From NCBI GenBank assembly GCA_019059635.1, contig JAGVRJ010000007.1, positions 1,302,001-1,366,000 of the forward strand: a stretch of 64,000 bases of DNA, read 5' to 3'. The notes beneath the pieces are model-generated. The model saw only the letters and a program-made list of their open reading frames with translations, searched no databases and was not told the DNA's origin. The position numbers were made by a program, and so were the translations under genes. The DNA is from Proales similis. Lineage: Eukaryota; Rotifera; Eurotatoria; Ploima; Proalidae. Positions 47,118 through 57,864 of this stretch are shown here, one piece after another (within the stretch, counting starts at the first letter, position 1; every line of letters starts with the position of its first letter).

Positions 47118-47665
47118 ATGATCAGGTTCATACTCATCCAGAATAGAGCCGGAAAAACCCGACTGGCCAAATGGTACATGAACTTTGACGATGACGAGAA
47201 GCAGAAGCTCATAGAGGAAGTACATGCTCTGGTTACTGTTCGCGACGCCAAACACACAAATTTTGTAGAGGTCGGTGAGGTTCTTCGATGATTCATTTTC
47301 ACTAAACTTGATTCAGTTCTCGTCCAGTTCCGCAATTTCAAAATAATCTATCGACGCTATGCTGGGCTGTATTTTTGCATATGCGTAGACGTAAACGACA
47401 ACAATCTCATGTACTTGGAGGCCATTCACAATTTCGTCGAGGTCCTCAATGAATACTTTCACAACGTCTGCGAGCTCGATCTAGTCTTTAATTTCTACAA
47501 AGTGAGATGCCGGTTCTTAAATTGCTTACTCACTCTGGCGGCTAATTTTTACTACGAATCTAGGTTTATGCCGTTGTCGATGAAATGTTTCTTGCGGGCG
47601 AAATTCGAGAGACAAGTCAAACCAAAGTTTTAAAACAGCTGCAGACCTTGGCTCAGCAAGAATAA
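47118..47665 (+). CDS. AP2S1: AP-2 adaptor complex sigma subunit
   Basis: Three exons (47118-47270, 47328-47501, 47564-47665) join in frame to 142 residues, the exact family length. The sequence is almost invariant in animals: [80 protein letters not shown] and [22 protein letters not shown]2S1 is the small chain of the clathrin adaptor at the plasma membrane and helps bind dileucine cargo signals. The start codon is the first Met of the family and follows CACCACC. Confidence 0.98.
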
Positions 47666-47939
47666 GGCCCCCGTCTCCTAAAACTTCAATTATTATCCTT
47701 AATCAGCGCAAATGATTCTTATGCCGGCGTCATTCCCAAAGATTCCTTAAAATTTTAGATATTTCAATGGTCAAGTCAAATCTTTAACTCAGACTAGTCT
47801 AGCACATCTCCATTTTTGAATAAATGTCAACGATATAAATGTTAAACCCTCTACTCGCTTCATTTGTGCGTTAGACAACTTTTTATTGCTTTCAAGCTTG
47901 AGTGTTTTATACAAAAAAGAAAATCGAGATCATTAGCAA

Positions 47940-48813
47940 CTATGTAACTGCTCTGTACGTGACGTATCGTCCAGCGGTTTCTGAAGTTCGAATTATCCTC
48001 ACAACCTATTCGGATTTTGGAAAAGGCTGATGAAGATACGATGTTCGTTTGAAAAATCTACCTGTCCTTTGCGAAGACCAAAATATCTGGCTATGGGGTC
48101 ATCGACTCTAATTCGAGGAAGTTGTGCTTCTTTCAGTTTACTTCGGTCGAGTTAGAAAAGCTTGAAATAGGAAAATAAGTTTAGACTTCTTACTATCTCT
48201 GCAGCAGCTCCTTTTTCTCATCGGGCGTGAGAGGAACGTGTTGAGGTACCAGCTTAATTAAAATTAAGCATAAAGCAAAAAGGGTCAGAATTTTGACCGA
48301 CGTAGTCATTTAGCTTTTGTTGGGACTTACAAAGTGGTTGGTGATATTTATCATAAGTTCCGCGTCCATGAAACATTCGAGAATAAATTTTGGCTGCATA
48401 CTTTGGATGAGCTGAGAGAGAAATAATTTTGGGCGAGGAGAGCGAAAAAAAGAAAATAGTTTTACCGTTTTGGCTCGGGGAGAGAGGCCTTGACTCACCA
48501 CAATGATGGCCCTTGTAATGTTTTCTTCTTCTATCTTTTTTATATACGCCTCGATTGTTTTCTGGCCTATTTTGGCCTCATCTGGGAAGAAGACATAAAG
48601 CTGATCGGCTGGATCGTCGTTGTGTGACACCAAGATAACAAGCTTGGACCTGCTCGGCTCTCCTTGGCTTGGCTTATCGCCGTAGGTCTGCTTAAACTGG
48701 TCAAGGGTCTGCTCGAGCTCCTCGTTCGTCACTATGTATCCCCGATCGTGACAAAGCTGAAGGACGGTCTTGCGAATTCGCCAAAGCTTGTAGGTTTCTT
48801 GCTCGTCATCCAT
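47940..48813 (-). CDS. POLR2E: RNA polymerase subunit RPB5 (shared by Pol I, II, III)
   Basis: Five exons on the reverse strand (48813-48466, 48411-48331, 48252-48194, 48140-48062, 48005-47940) join in frame to 210 residues, the same as human RPABC1. The N-terminal jaw domain has [20 protein letters not shown] and [18 protein letters not shown]. The C-terminal assembly domain has [38 protein letters not shown] and [18 protein letters not shown]. The ATG at 48813 is used; the frame runs a few codons upstream only without ATG. It is head-to-head with UPF3, with 149 bp between start codons. Confidence 0.97.
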
Positions 48814-48962
48814 CACGTTCTCTTCGGGTTTAAGTTTCAGCTACAGGTTCACATGTGCATCATGGTCATTCATTTAAATCGGACTATTCAAAACTAACAT
48901 ACCGTTCTGCCGATTGCATGTAGGAGAGAATAATTCACATCAAATAATTCATTTGGTTGGAA
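48814..48962. promoter_or_regulatory. Short bidirectional promoter region, POLR2E / UPF3
   Basis: Only 149 bp separate the two divergent start codons, so both promoters and leaders must share this stretch. No TATA box is evident. Inferred from orientation. Confidence 0.6.
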
Positions 48963-49824
48963 ATGACGAACCAGGGAAGCAGCAATGAAGCAGAGCCCAA
49001 GAAAATTGTTATTCGACGCCTTCCTCCGAGTTTAACCAAAGAACAGTTAATTGAAATACTTTCACCCCTTCCCGAGCATGACTTTGTTTATTTCTGTCCT
49101 GCAGACCCAAGGTAATTTACCTCATTTCATACCCAAGCTGAGTTAGGCATCTAAACTCTGCTTTTTTTCAAGTTTAGGACCGTACGCCTTTAGTCGAGCT
49201 TATATTTATTTTAAAAACTTCGAAGACGTGCTTCTCTTTCGAGACAGGTTTGATCAATATGTGTTTGTTGATTCAAAATCAAATGAGTACCCAGCAGTGG
49301 TCGAATTCGCTCCATTCCAACGAGGCTATTCCAGCCAAAAAGAGAAAAAAGATTCTAAAATCAAGACCATTGAACAAGATCAGGACTTTATCAAATTCTC
49401 AGAGTCCTTGGAAAAGGGAGAGAAGGACGGCCTACCAAGTTACGAACAAATGCTAGAGGAACTTGAGCAGAAGGAAAAACAATCAGGTGATCAGGATGCG
49501 AATGCCAAGGTTCTCACACCCTTGCTAGAGTTCATGAGAAAGAAAAAAGAGGAAAAGCGCGCGTTTAAAGAGAAGGAGAAAAATAAACGTGAAGAGGAGC
49601 GCAGGCAGAAGAAAAAAGAAAATAAAGAGAAAAAAACTAAAACAAGCAAAGCTCAAGCCGAAGAAAAGCCAGCGCCTGGATCCATCAAAATCATGGCAAA
49701 GTCCAAACCCCCCGAAGCGACCAAAAAATCTAAAGAGGTCAAGAGTGGATCTAAAACCGGAAATGAACCGAGAAAAGAGAAAGGGAATCAGAAAAAAACA
49801 ACAGGGAAAGCCTCAAAAGATTGA
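48963..49824 (+). CDS. UPF3B: UPF3 nonsense-mediated decay factor
   Basis: Two exons (48963-49111, 49173-49824) join in frame to 266 residues. The N-terminal Smg4/UPF3 RNP-type domain is clear: KKIVIRRLPPSLTKEQLIEI, FSRAYIYFKNFEDVLLFRDR, FVDSKSNEYPAVVEFAPFQR. It links UPF2 to exon-junction complexes. The middle part has the acidic DLPSYEQ-like GLPSYEQMLEELEQKEK and a long Lys/Glu-rich helix. The protein is much shorter than vertebrate UPF3B (about 470-480), and I see no arginine-rich exon-junction-binding motif at the C-terminus, which ends in a Lys/Ser/Thr-rich tail. UPF3A and UPF3B cannot be separated here. Confidence 0.9.
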
Positions 49825-50364
49825 ATAAAATTATCTTTAAAGCAGTTTAGAGATTTCTGTTTCACAATAATCATGAAATCTTTGCCTTCACTAATTTCTA
49901 GTCTCTGAAAAATCCGATTTTTTGTTTGAAAGAGAGCTTAGTCTGTGAACTTGCTTTTTTATTTCAAATTGTTTCATGAATAAAGAGTCAATGATATGAA
50001 AAAAATCAGAATTCTTCGTACTTCATTTGTAGTTTTGTAAATGTATTTGAGTTAAATTGGACGTTAGTAGCGATTATAGAGACAGATCAGATAATAAGCG
50101 AAAAGGGTTGTGTAGATGGTTTGAAAGTTATACGATTTCGATTAGCGAGAACGGTAACAATGCGAAAAAGTGAATTTTTTTTAATTTTCTTTTTAGTTTT
50201 TTCCTTTTTTGTTTTGTTTTTTCTTGTTTTCGTGTTAAGCTGAATGGTGACTTGGAATTGTGAATTAGTTGAATACTCTTTGTAATTTAAATGGGTTTCT
50301 TCAATTGATGGAGAGGAAAAATCGACGTTGATATAGGAGGAGAAGAGAAATTGAATTGGAGAGC
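49825..50364. other. Tail-to-tail gap between UPF3 and antizyme
   Basis: 3' UTR space of both genes. It has a T-rich run on the plus strand at about 50168-50230, which is a purine-rich run in the antizyme transcript's 3' UTR. No further feature. Confidence 0.5.
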
Positions 50365-51220
50365 TCACTCAATATTGTAAACCATGCTCATGATTTCATC
50401 GCTCTGCGGCATGTCTTTGCTTCCTGGTGCAACAACCTGGAAGCCGTAGAACATGAAAACGCGCATAAGCTGCCATCTGTCTGGGCGGTTCTTTTGGAAA
50501 CAAACTATAACACGTTCACATTCGAGCTTTTCTTCGGCGAACTCCAGTAACGACACAAAGCTGTCACGAGAGCCTTCCGGAAGAACGCAGCTCGGTATGT
50601 CCACGTAAAGCGTATCATTAACTAGCAAAGTTCTCCATTCAAATTCCCTTTCTTCGCAAAGCGGATACTTGAAATTGAGCGCGTACGGTTCGCTATCAGC
50701 TATATCAAGCAAATCGATTGACTCTCTCTCATCATTAGAGTTAAATGAGCTAATGCTCGACGAAGAGGACGTCGAGCAAGTTTTCTTTCTATGCGGATGT
50801 GATTGCGATGCTGGGTCGGTTTGTAACGTGGTTGGGTTAGGATCGCCCGATACTTGCGGAGCGGGGCGATCTATTCGCTCCTCTTTTTTGGGGCTGTTGG
50901 AGACATCAGGAATAAGACTGAGGCCCGGAACCCAGACGAATACACAACTGTTTGGGTCTAAATGATCAAAATGGTAATAACAATAATAACAATAAATAAA
51001 TAAATTAAGGCTGGGATGAGAAACTTACTGGTTGCTGATCATATTGTTTTCCATAAGAAGTCTTCTAAGTAGCAAGCTGTCTGAAAAACGCAGAGACTTA
51101 GAGAAGAAAGCAAAAGCAATTTAAAAAGCATATAAAACCTGAGATGGACTGAAACATGTCCGCCTTTTCGCCAGTACTACTACTACTCATGGTTTCAAGA
51201 ATTTGGGATGAACTCATCAT
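50365..51220 (-). CDS. OAZ1: Ornithine decarboxylase antizyme, made by +1 programmed frameshifting
   Basis: Three exons on the reverse strand (51220-51139, 51080-51029, 50957-50365). ORF1 runs in frame across both introns for 61 codons (MMSSSQILETMSSSS...LCIRLGSGPQSYS) and ends at TGA. ORF2, one base forward, carries the antizyme domain: FEWRTLLVNDTLYVDIPSCV, LPEGSRDSFVSLLEFAEEKL, RVIVCFQKNRPDRWQLMRVF. The summed coding length is 3n+1, as expected for one skipped base; the full product would be 241 residues. Antizyme binds and targets ornithine decarboxylase to the proteasome and blocks polyamine uptake; in known family members polyamines promote the frameshift. The start is the first of two adjacent ATGs at 51220. 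Confidence 0.95.
50903..50911 (-). promoter_or_regulatory. Antizyme +1 frameshift site (TCC TGA T)
   Basis: On the reverse strand ORF1 ends TAT TCC TGA, followed by TGT CTC C. Reading shifted by one base gives S|DVSNSPKK, matching the SDV start of ORF2 in other antizymes. TCC TGA T is the site conserved in most animal antizymes. The TGA lies at 50906-50908. Downstream pseudoknot structure was not assessed. Confidence 0.93.
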
Positions 51221-52044
51221 TTTGCGTTATTGGTAGGTTTTAAACTCCACAATTAAGTTAAGCTTTGAGAATTGTTCGAAAATCTAAAGAAAACGCGGTA
51301 GATAAAGAACTGCCTTTGGTTATCAGTTGGCAATGTGCGCAATGTAGAAAGCGGGTAGGCGGCTAGGCGACATACCAGCCCTAGTCGAAATAAATGTTCA
51401 ACATGGCGCTTGGACTGCAATGCTTTAGCTTTCGAATGCATAATGCGCTTCTCTTGCGATGCTCGCAAGAGAAGCGCATTTTATAGGCCTAGTGTGCTTG
51501 CGACGCAATTCTGCGTTCCATAAACTGAGCCAATGCTTCATGAGCTAAATAACTCATTACAGACTAGCCGCATTATGTTCGATGCATAAAAAATGCATGA
51601 TATCCTCATTCTCAAAGGGCGTGATGCAAGCAGACGTTGTTGTCAGCTTTGTGTCTTTTGTAATAGCTGCAATAAAAAATTATCAAAGAGCAAAGGTTTC
51701 AATAGATTTCGCAATTCCCCCTAATAAACGGAAAAGAAACTGATGAAGTGAAATATACAAAAAAAAGTAAAAATGCTTTAAAATTATATCTAGACACTGA
51801 AAAATAAAAAAAAAATTGAGAACGAACATAAAGAAATATACATTTGCTGATTAGAAAATGAGAAAAAAAGAAAATGGAAAAAGGGCAAGAAAAAAAAGAG
51901 AAACAATGCGCTAAAAAGCTTAGGGGAATCGGATTAGTGCATAAACTGAGAAATCAGGTTAAACAAATTTTCTTGAAGCATAAATATAAGAGTGGGAAAA
52001 AAAGCAATTATGAAAACGAAAATAAAAACAAAAGAAGCTAAAGA
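51221..52044. other. Divergent interval between antizyme and acetylcholinesterase 1
   Basis: Antizyme promoter side carries the hairpin at 51442-51480. The half next to the esterase (51700-52044) is strongly A-rich on the plus strand, up to the start codon. No gene seen. Confidence 0.5.
51442..51480. repeat. Perfect 18-bp inverted repeat with 3-nt loop
   Basis: AATGCGCTTCTCTTGCGA, then TGC, then its exact reverse complement. It lies about 220 bp upstream of the antizyme start, outside any gene. Either strand would form a stable 18-bp hairpin. It could be a cruciform, a transposon-end remnant, a protein-binding palindrome or a small-RNA hairpin; the arms are shorter than usual for a pre-miRNA. 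Confidence 0.9.
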
Positions 52045-54326
52045 ATGAAATTATTGCTGTTTTTAATATTGGACGCAATAATTCTAAGCAAAACTAAACA
52101 AGTGGTAAAGGACTCAAGCAAGCAAAGCCTGAAGATAGACAAGTCGTTCACGATCAACTTGAACAGGAAAGTGATCGGACTGGATGGCGAGGAGAAGATT
52201 GTATACGAGTTTTTGGGAGTGCCGTTCGCCAAGCCTCCCGTGTTCGACCGGCGCTTCAAGTTTCCGGAGCGCCTGGAACAGGTGCTTCCAGAAAGACACT
52301 GGGACGCGACGTTCAACCGGCCCTCGTGCATGCAGGAGTACGACCGCACTTTCCCCGGCTTTCCTGGCAGCGAGATGTGGAACCCTCCGCATGGGATCAG
52401 CGAAGACTGTCTGTACATGAACATGTGGATGCCGGTGTCGGCGCGGGTGGACCGGCTGCTGCAGCAGCGCAACGAGTCTCACGAGCAGGTCCTCAAGGCG
52501 CAGGCGGCCAAGAGGGCCACTCTGTTCTGGCTGTATGGAGGCTCGTACAGCAGCGGCTCGGCCGGTCTGGCAGTGTATGACGGCACAGTTCTGGCCGCTT
52601 CGCAAGACGTCGTGGTAGTGGTTCCGAACTACCGTGTGGGCCCGTTCGGGTTCCTGTATTTCGACGACGAGCGCGCGCCGGGCAACGCCGGCCTAGGCGA
52701 CCAGGTGCTCGCGCTCGAGTGGTACCGAGAGCACTATCTGCCCCGCTTCGGCGCCTCGTCCGAGCACGTTTGCTTGTTCGGAGAGAGCGCAGGCGCCATG
52801 AGCATTCATCTGCTGATGATGTCAGAGAAGCGCCACCTGTTCAGCTCGGTGATCTTCCAGAGCTCTTCCAGCTACTCGGAGCTGTCCTATCGAGAGCCTC
52901 TGGACGCGCTGAAGGTGTCGCAGCGGTTCGCGGAGCTTCTCGGCTGCTCGTACTCTGCGCTGTCGGAGCCGAGTGGCCCCAACGAGCGTGACAGAGCCGA
53001 CTGGGCCCAGTTCGAGACAAGCCTGAACAGTACCCCGCCCGAGCTGCTCTACACGCGCGCTCTCAAGAGCGAGCTGAACTCGCTTTACTTCCGACAGCGT
53101 TCAGCTCAGTCTCTCAACAGCTATAAGGTGACCCAGAGCTCCAACCTCGACTTTATGATCACTTGTCTGCAGGGCGCCAACGCGAGCCTGCTCTCTGCCA
53201 AGCAGTTTGAGCTCGAGTTCGTCAACCACTACCTGAAGATGGCGTTTATTCCTGTGATATCCGACTTCCACAAGCTCATCGACCGCCACCCAGAAGAGTT
53301 CGATTTCGAGGACTGCGAGCATGATGTGCTCGCCGGCATAAACGAGAACGAAGGCACTTACTTTGCCTTCTACCTTTACTTTGGCCGCTTCTTCGACTTT
53401 GAAGGCTTCGAGCCCACCAGTGTGCCCGACCTAGAGTTCGTGCGGCAGCGCATGGTCGAGTCGCTGCGCACTAAGCGGGCGCACTCTTCGTGGCGGGTCA
53501 ATCCTCTCATCGACAACTACTTTTTCGAGCAGTATGCCGACTGCGTCTCGCGCCTCTACGTGCAGCAGATGAAAGACGAAGAGCAGCCGCCTGCAATTGT
53601 GAAGGCGACAAGGAAATCCAGATTTGAGGCGACCGCACCTCCAGCGTGGCGCGCCTATTTCGCCGCCCTTGGCGAAATAACGTTCAGCTGTCCGACCATC
53701 AGATTCGTTGACCAGTACAGCAAGCTGAACCCGTCGCGGCGCGCCCTGCTCTACCGATTCAACCGGCGATCTCCCAACAACCCGTGGCCGCAGTGGATCG
53801 GCTCCACCCACGGCTTCGAGGTCGAGTATGTGTTCGGCATCCCTTTCCTTTCCGAACGGTTTGACGACGAGGACCGACAGGTGAGCCAGCTCACCATGAA
53901 CTACTGGGCCAATTTCGCCCGCACCGGCCGATTGTAAGTATCTGCGTCTCGCGCTTAAACTAAGCTCTACTTTACCCAAGATCAAGACTGAGCAACGCTA
54001 CTGGCCGCGACGAGGAGAGGCACTTCCTCGCCGAGATTTCTACTCGTGCAGTTAGATGGAATCTGACCGAGGCAGAAGAGATCAACTCGTTCAATCAAAA
54101 ATTTGCTTTTTGTCCACTGTTTACTTATCATGAGAGTGTTCTCTCCAAGTTCTCTGCTTGCTTGAAGATGTTAGAAAGAGATTGGAATTTCTTTATTTTA
54201 ACCGTCGACCCCCTTTTTTTTATTTTTATTTTTCTCCTATTTCTTATCTGTTTTATTTGTTCTTTTTCTTTTTATCACTTAAAGAATCGATCTCCTCTTT
54301 GCTCATTTAAAATCAAAGCCATATAG
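52045..54326 (+). CDS. Acetylcholinesterase, copy 1
   Basis: Two exons (52045-53933, 53981-54326) join to 744 residues. A signal peptide (MKLLLFLILDAIILS) starts the protein. FPGFPGSEMWNPPHGISEDC keeps the choline-binding Trp (Trp84 in Torpedo numbering), which marks true cholinesterases. The catalytic triad is Ser248 (FGESAGAMS), Glu436 (INENEGTYF) and His589 (GSTHGFEVEYVFG). The oxyanion-hole motif is YGGSYSSG instead of the usual YGGGFYSG. The C-terminus after FAFC is unlike that of copy 2: about 70 residues with a hydrophobic stretch (FFIFIFLLFLICFIC) suited to a membrane or GPI anchor. It hydrolyses acetylcholine at synapses. The stop lies 49 bp from the RPS9 stop on the other strand. 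Confidence 0.92.
52091..54113 (+). repeat. Acetylcholinesterase core block, copy 1 (partner at 57929-59951)
   Basis: Both blocks are 2,023 bp long and align without a gap, including the 47-bp intron, with only scattered substitutions. They start at AAACTAAACAAGTGG and end at GCTTTTTGT. Sequence on either side is unrelated. The block is clearly GC-rich against AT-rich flanks. Confidence 0.93.
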
Positions 54327-54374
54327 TTTTGGTATTTTTTTTATTGCTTTAGCCAACTCGCGAGAACCCGATGT

Positions 54375-55174
54375 TTACTCTTCGTCCTCCTGTTCATCAT
54401 TTCCTTCGGCTCCCTTTCTCATCTTCTTTCGCTTTACGCGGCCTTTATTGGAAAATTTTGGATTAATCATTCTGTTTGTGGTGAAGAGATTTTTCGCCCT
54501 CAGTTTTTTAAAAGTGTTTTTTGCCATTTCATGTGTTATCAAACAGGTAAACGGCGTGTTTTTTTACATCACAGGGCAATAATCGAATGTTTTTACCTGG
54601 TCTGCCACCGCCAAATGGTGATTGAAGTGAAAATTCGATGTGCTTTTGTGAGTCGAGACGAACAATGAATGAAGGAACGTTGACAACCTGTTTTCGAACT
54701 CTGTGTTTTCAATTTCGTGTGTTAGAGATCGCCAGACTGTAGAATAAAATTAGGTGTGTTTAAATCCTACCGAATATGGCGCTGGAAGATAAGAACGCGG
54801 GCATGATGGATAGACTTGGCCAGACCGAGGTTAAATACTTGGGTTTGAAGGCGTCGAGCGAAGAAATCCTCAATTTTAAGTCCGAGCACGTAATCCAGAC
54901 GCATTTTCGACTCATCAAGAACTCCGATGCGCACAAGACGTCGAAGCAGAGCGTTGCCCTCGAACAGACGCTTAGGGTCTTTCTCCTCAAGCGTGAGCAA
55001 ATCTCTGGCAGCCTTGCGAATTTTGGCTAGAGTGTATCGCACTCGCCACACTTCCTTCTTGTTACGGAGGCCGAACTGACCAATAAGTTTAAGCTCCTGA
55101 TCCAATCGCTCCTTCTCGAAGGGGCGACGAGGAGTCGAATAGGTTTTGCTGTAAACAAAAGGAACTCGGCCCAT
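54375..55174 (-). CDS. RPS9: 40S ribosomal protein S9 (uS4)
   Basis: Three exons on the reverse strand (55174-54771, 54700-54597, 54442-54375) join in frame to 191 residues (human 194). Blocks are [75 protein letters not shown], and [19 protein letters not shown], with an acidic tail NDEQEDEE. It is a small-subunit protein that helps form the mRNA entry region. Intron 2 (54443-54596) is 154 bp, about twice to three times the local norm, and appears to carry a box C/D snoRNA. The gene is wedged between the two acetylcholinesterase copies on the opposite strand. Confidence 0.97.
54493..54579 (-). ncRNA. Box C/D snoRNA in RPS9 intron 2 (U15/snR13-like guide)
   Basis: On the RPS9 strand the intron reads GCCC-TGTGATGT near its 5' end and CTGA-GGGC 80 nt later: a C-box-like GTGATGT (54566-54572), a D box CTGA (54500-54503) and a closing GCCC/GGGC stem. 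Inside, CGCCGTTTAC (54547-54556) directly precedes CTGT, a D'-like box. This decamer is the exact complement of GTAAACGGCG in the highly conserved 28S rRNA. By the fifth-nucleotide rule it would direct 2'-O-methylation of the third A, which I believe is the site served by yeast snR13 (A2281) and vertebrate SNORD15. Ribosomal-protein introns are usual snoRNA hosts. The C box differs from consensus at the last base. Confidence 0.72.
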
Positions 55175-57864
55175 TCTGGCGACAAGTCTAAATATGTAGC
55201 AACAAATTCGATTATTCGACCATCAGACTCGAATGGATGCACACTTGCCAGATGAATGCCTCATCTACTCAAGGCAATTAAAAAGGATACGAAGCATATG
55301 GGCAAGGCTGCGGCTACTTAGTTCACATTGATTCGACTCGCTCTTTTTCTTTCATTAGCCAGTTACAAACTTTATGCTGTTTTGATTGGCCAAATATGGA
55401 TTTTAGTCTTAAAGCGCGCTGCAGTTAAACTCTATCAGTCGTTTTTTATTTTACTGAGATATTGCATTGAGCGTAAACCAAAACAAACTTTACTTGTTTT
55501 TTTTCTGAAATTTTGAGAAATAGTAGTTTTTAAATCTTGACAATCTATAAGTATCGACCACCCCCTCTGTTTTTTAAATTCTAATTTTGACAAAATAAAA
55601 ATGCCTTACCGCCATTTAGACGACTGCTTCAATTCGATAGATTATGCTTCAACTCATGAGAGGCAGTATTTATCGTTCTGTGTATCCCATGAAATTCAGT
55701 TGCACCAAGTTGGAAAATGTCAGTAATGAAGGCCTCATAAATGAGTACTTTTAATTATAGTGGCGAACAGACATCTCATAATTAAAACAAGAGTCAATCT
55801 GCCAAGAGGATTTAGAAAATATTAATTAGGAACTGGTTTTTAAGCGGTTTATTTTAGCTAAAGATCACTAAGGGTGTGCATCAAATTAAAAATTCGGTGA
55901 CAGAACACCGTTGTTTGAACTGACAAAAGCTTATGACCCCATACAAATGTCTTTTAGCTCCTCGGTTTAGTATTTCCTCTCCCAAATTTGTGCCAACTCG
56001 GAAGGCGGAAAGCGAGTAAATCAGAGCGATCTACCTCAACTTAATCGACTTCTCTTTGTCATAGTTGAGAACCAATTCATCAGGAAAGAAATCCATTGCG
56101 TAATTACATAAAAGTATAAATCGATAAAGCTTGTTTTTTTTTCATAAAAAACATCCGGCTGCAAGTTCTTGACGTTTGATTTGATTTCTATTTATTGTCA
56201 TTCAATCAATTTTTACGGTGAAAGCTCAAAATTATCTCTCTTCCTTGCACCCGGTTCGGCAAAATCATTTGAATATTCATCTATTCATTAATTATTTAAA
56301 TTCGCTGCCTATTATCTTTTTCGCTTTTTATCATATTTTCTTTGCACAAAAATTAGGATCAACAGAATCTGATGATTAGCAGACTAGGTCTTAAAACCGG
56401 AAAATCATCTGTTGATGATTTAAGATGCTTTTGACTTGGATATTTTTTTGTCAGTCTATTTGCTCGCTAATTTTAGACAAATTTACAAGTAGTTATCCGG
56501 TTAGTTCCTAGAATTACATAAAAGAAGTACACTGAGAACAAGCTAGTTTTGGAAGCTCAAATCGATAAAGGCAATTTTTATGTTTCGAATCGATTGTAAG
56601 CGGTGAAAGGTCCTCCAATTTGCATTGCGCAGAAAATTATTAATATTAATTGTAAGCCACTCATCATGAAATGAAGATAAGCACCTATCCAATTTCCTTC
56701 TAATTCATTAAATTGCTCTACAGTAATGCCAATAGGTGAACGAAAAAGAAAGTATGGGTAGAATCTTAGCATATCTCATCTAGCCGCCGACACTTGAAAT
56801 TTTTTGTTGACGAAGAACCAATATTCGTTCGCCATTTCTGAACGAATGATGGGGCTGACTTAGAGATCTTAAAATACATAGATAGTTCTGGCTGAGAGTC
56901 TTTGTTTGCCAAACTTCAAGTGGTTCATCAAAGCCCGAACGCACCAAGCCAAACAAGAAGCGTGACATGGAAGTTTAAGCAGCGTTCAATTTATTAAGGC
57001 ACTTAAGAATCTTTCCTCAGCAGAAAGAAACATGTATGAATGATTGAGAAAGTTCTGAAGAGAATTCGTGACTGCAATTAAGTCATTTTTGCGCTGAGAA
57101 CAAGAAAGCGAACTCAAGTCTCAAGCCTAAAGAGTACTAAGAGAATGAAAGAGGAACTGGGCGAGATGATAAGTTCAAACAAGCCGCCACACAACGCGCC
57201 AAGACTTTCATTCGTAGCGCAATTCCTTTCTTTTTCTGCTTTGCTTCTTGGTTTACTTGAAGAAAGCTTCTTCACAAGTTTAATTTGATGAGCATCTGAA
57301 ATAAGAGAAGATACCTCATTAATTGGCGCCACACCGATAAGGATCCTGGATCGAACTGAATTTTAATGTGTGCCGCGCTTATGTACGCTTGCGATGGAAT
57401 GATGGCGTCAAACAAAGACTGCAATTTAGAAAGATAGTGGTTTCTTAATGCAAATTGCAGAAAATAAACAAGCTCGCATGCTAAACACGTTTTAACAATC
57501 GTTTATTCGATTCACTAAGATCGAGAAAGCGCCTCTCCTGGGAATGAATGCAGAAAAATCATTCTAAATACAAACGTGATAAGCAGATTAAAAATTTGTA
57601 ATCGATTACGAGCTGACATCGTTATGAAGGAAACGTAAGCATGCTTTAGACCGTCATTAAGCCTAGAGGAAAAAGGTCGGTACTGTGGTAATTAAGGAAG
57701 CATACTACTGAATGCAATTCAGATAGAACCATAAGATAAGGAGGCCTTAAAGAAAAGCGTCTAGCATATCATATATCTAGCTGACGAGAAAAAGAACCAG
57801 ATAAAATCTGGAAATACGGGAAGGCAGATGATGAAATAATCGGAATTCTTTTAGATCGAATATC
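55175..57864. other. 2.7-kb AT-rich interval upstream of acetylcholinesterase 2
   Basis: RPS9 promoter at the left. In 56578-57332 the reverse strand has three consecutive short frames with hydrophobic stretches (for example SGLQLILIIFCAMQIGG), but starts lack ATG and no splice join links them. I see no supported gene. It shows no resemblance to the upstream side of acetylcholinesterase 1. Confidence 0.45.

Noticed and set aside
51700-52044. A-rich stretch before acetylcholinesterase 1 as a retrotransposed poly(A) tail
   Set aside because: It lies 5' of the gene, is interrupted and has no target-site duplication. The gene block also keeps its intron, which argues against retroposition.
52114-53985. 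Multiple long frames on both strands over the acetylcholinesterase genes
   Set aside because: GC-rich codons make stops rare in all frames; only the plus-strand frame has the catalytic motifs.
56578-57332. Three reverse-strand short frames with hydrophobic stretches
   Set aside because: GTG or weak starts, separated by stops with no introns of fitting phase. AT-rich chance frames are more likely, though a diverged gene cannot be excluded.
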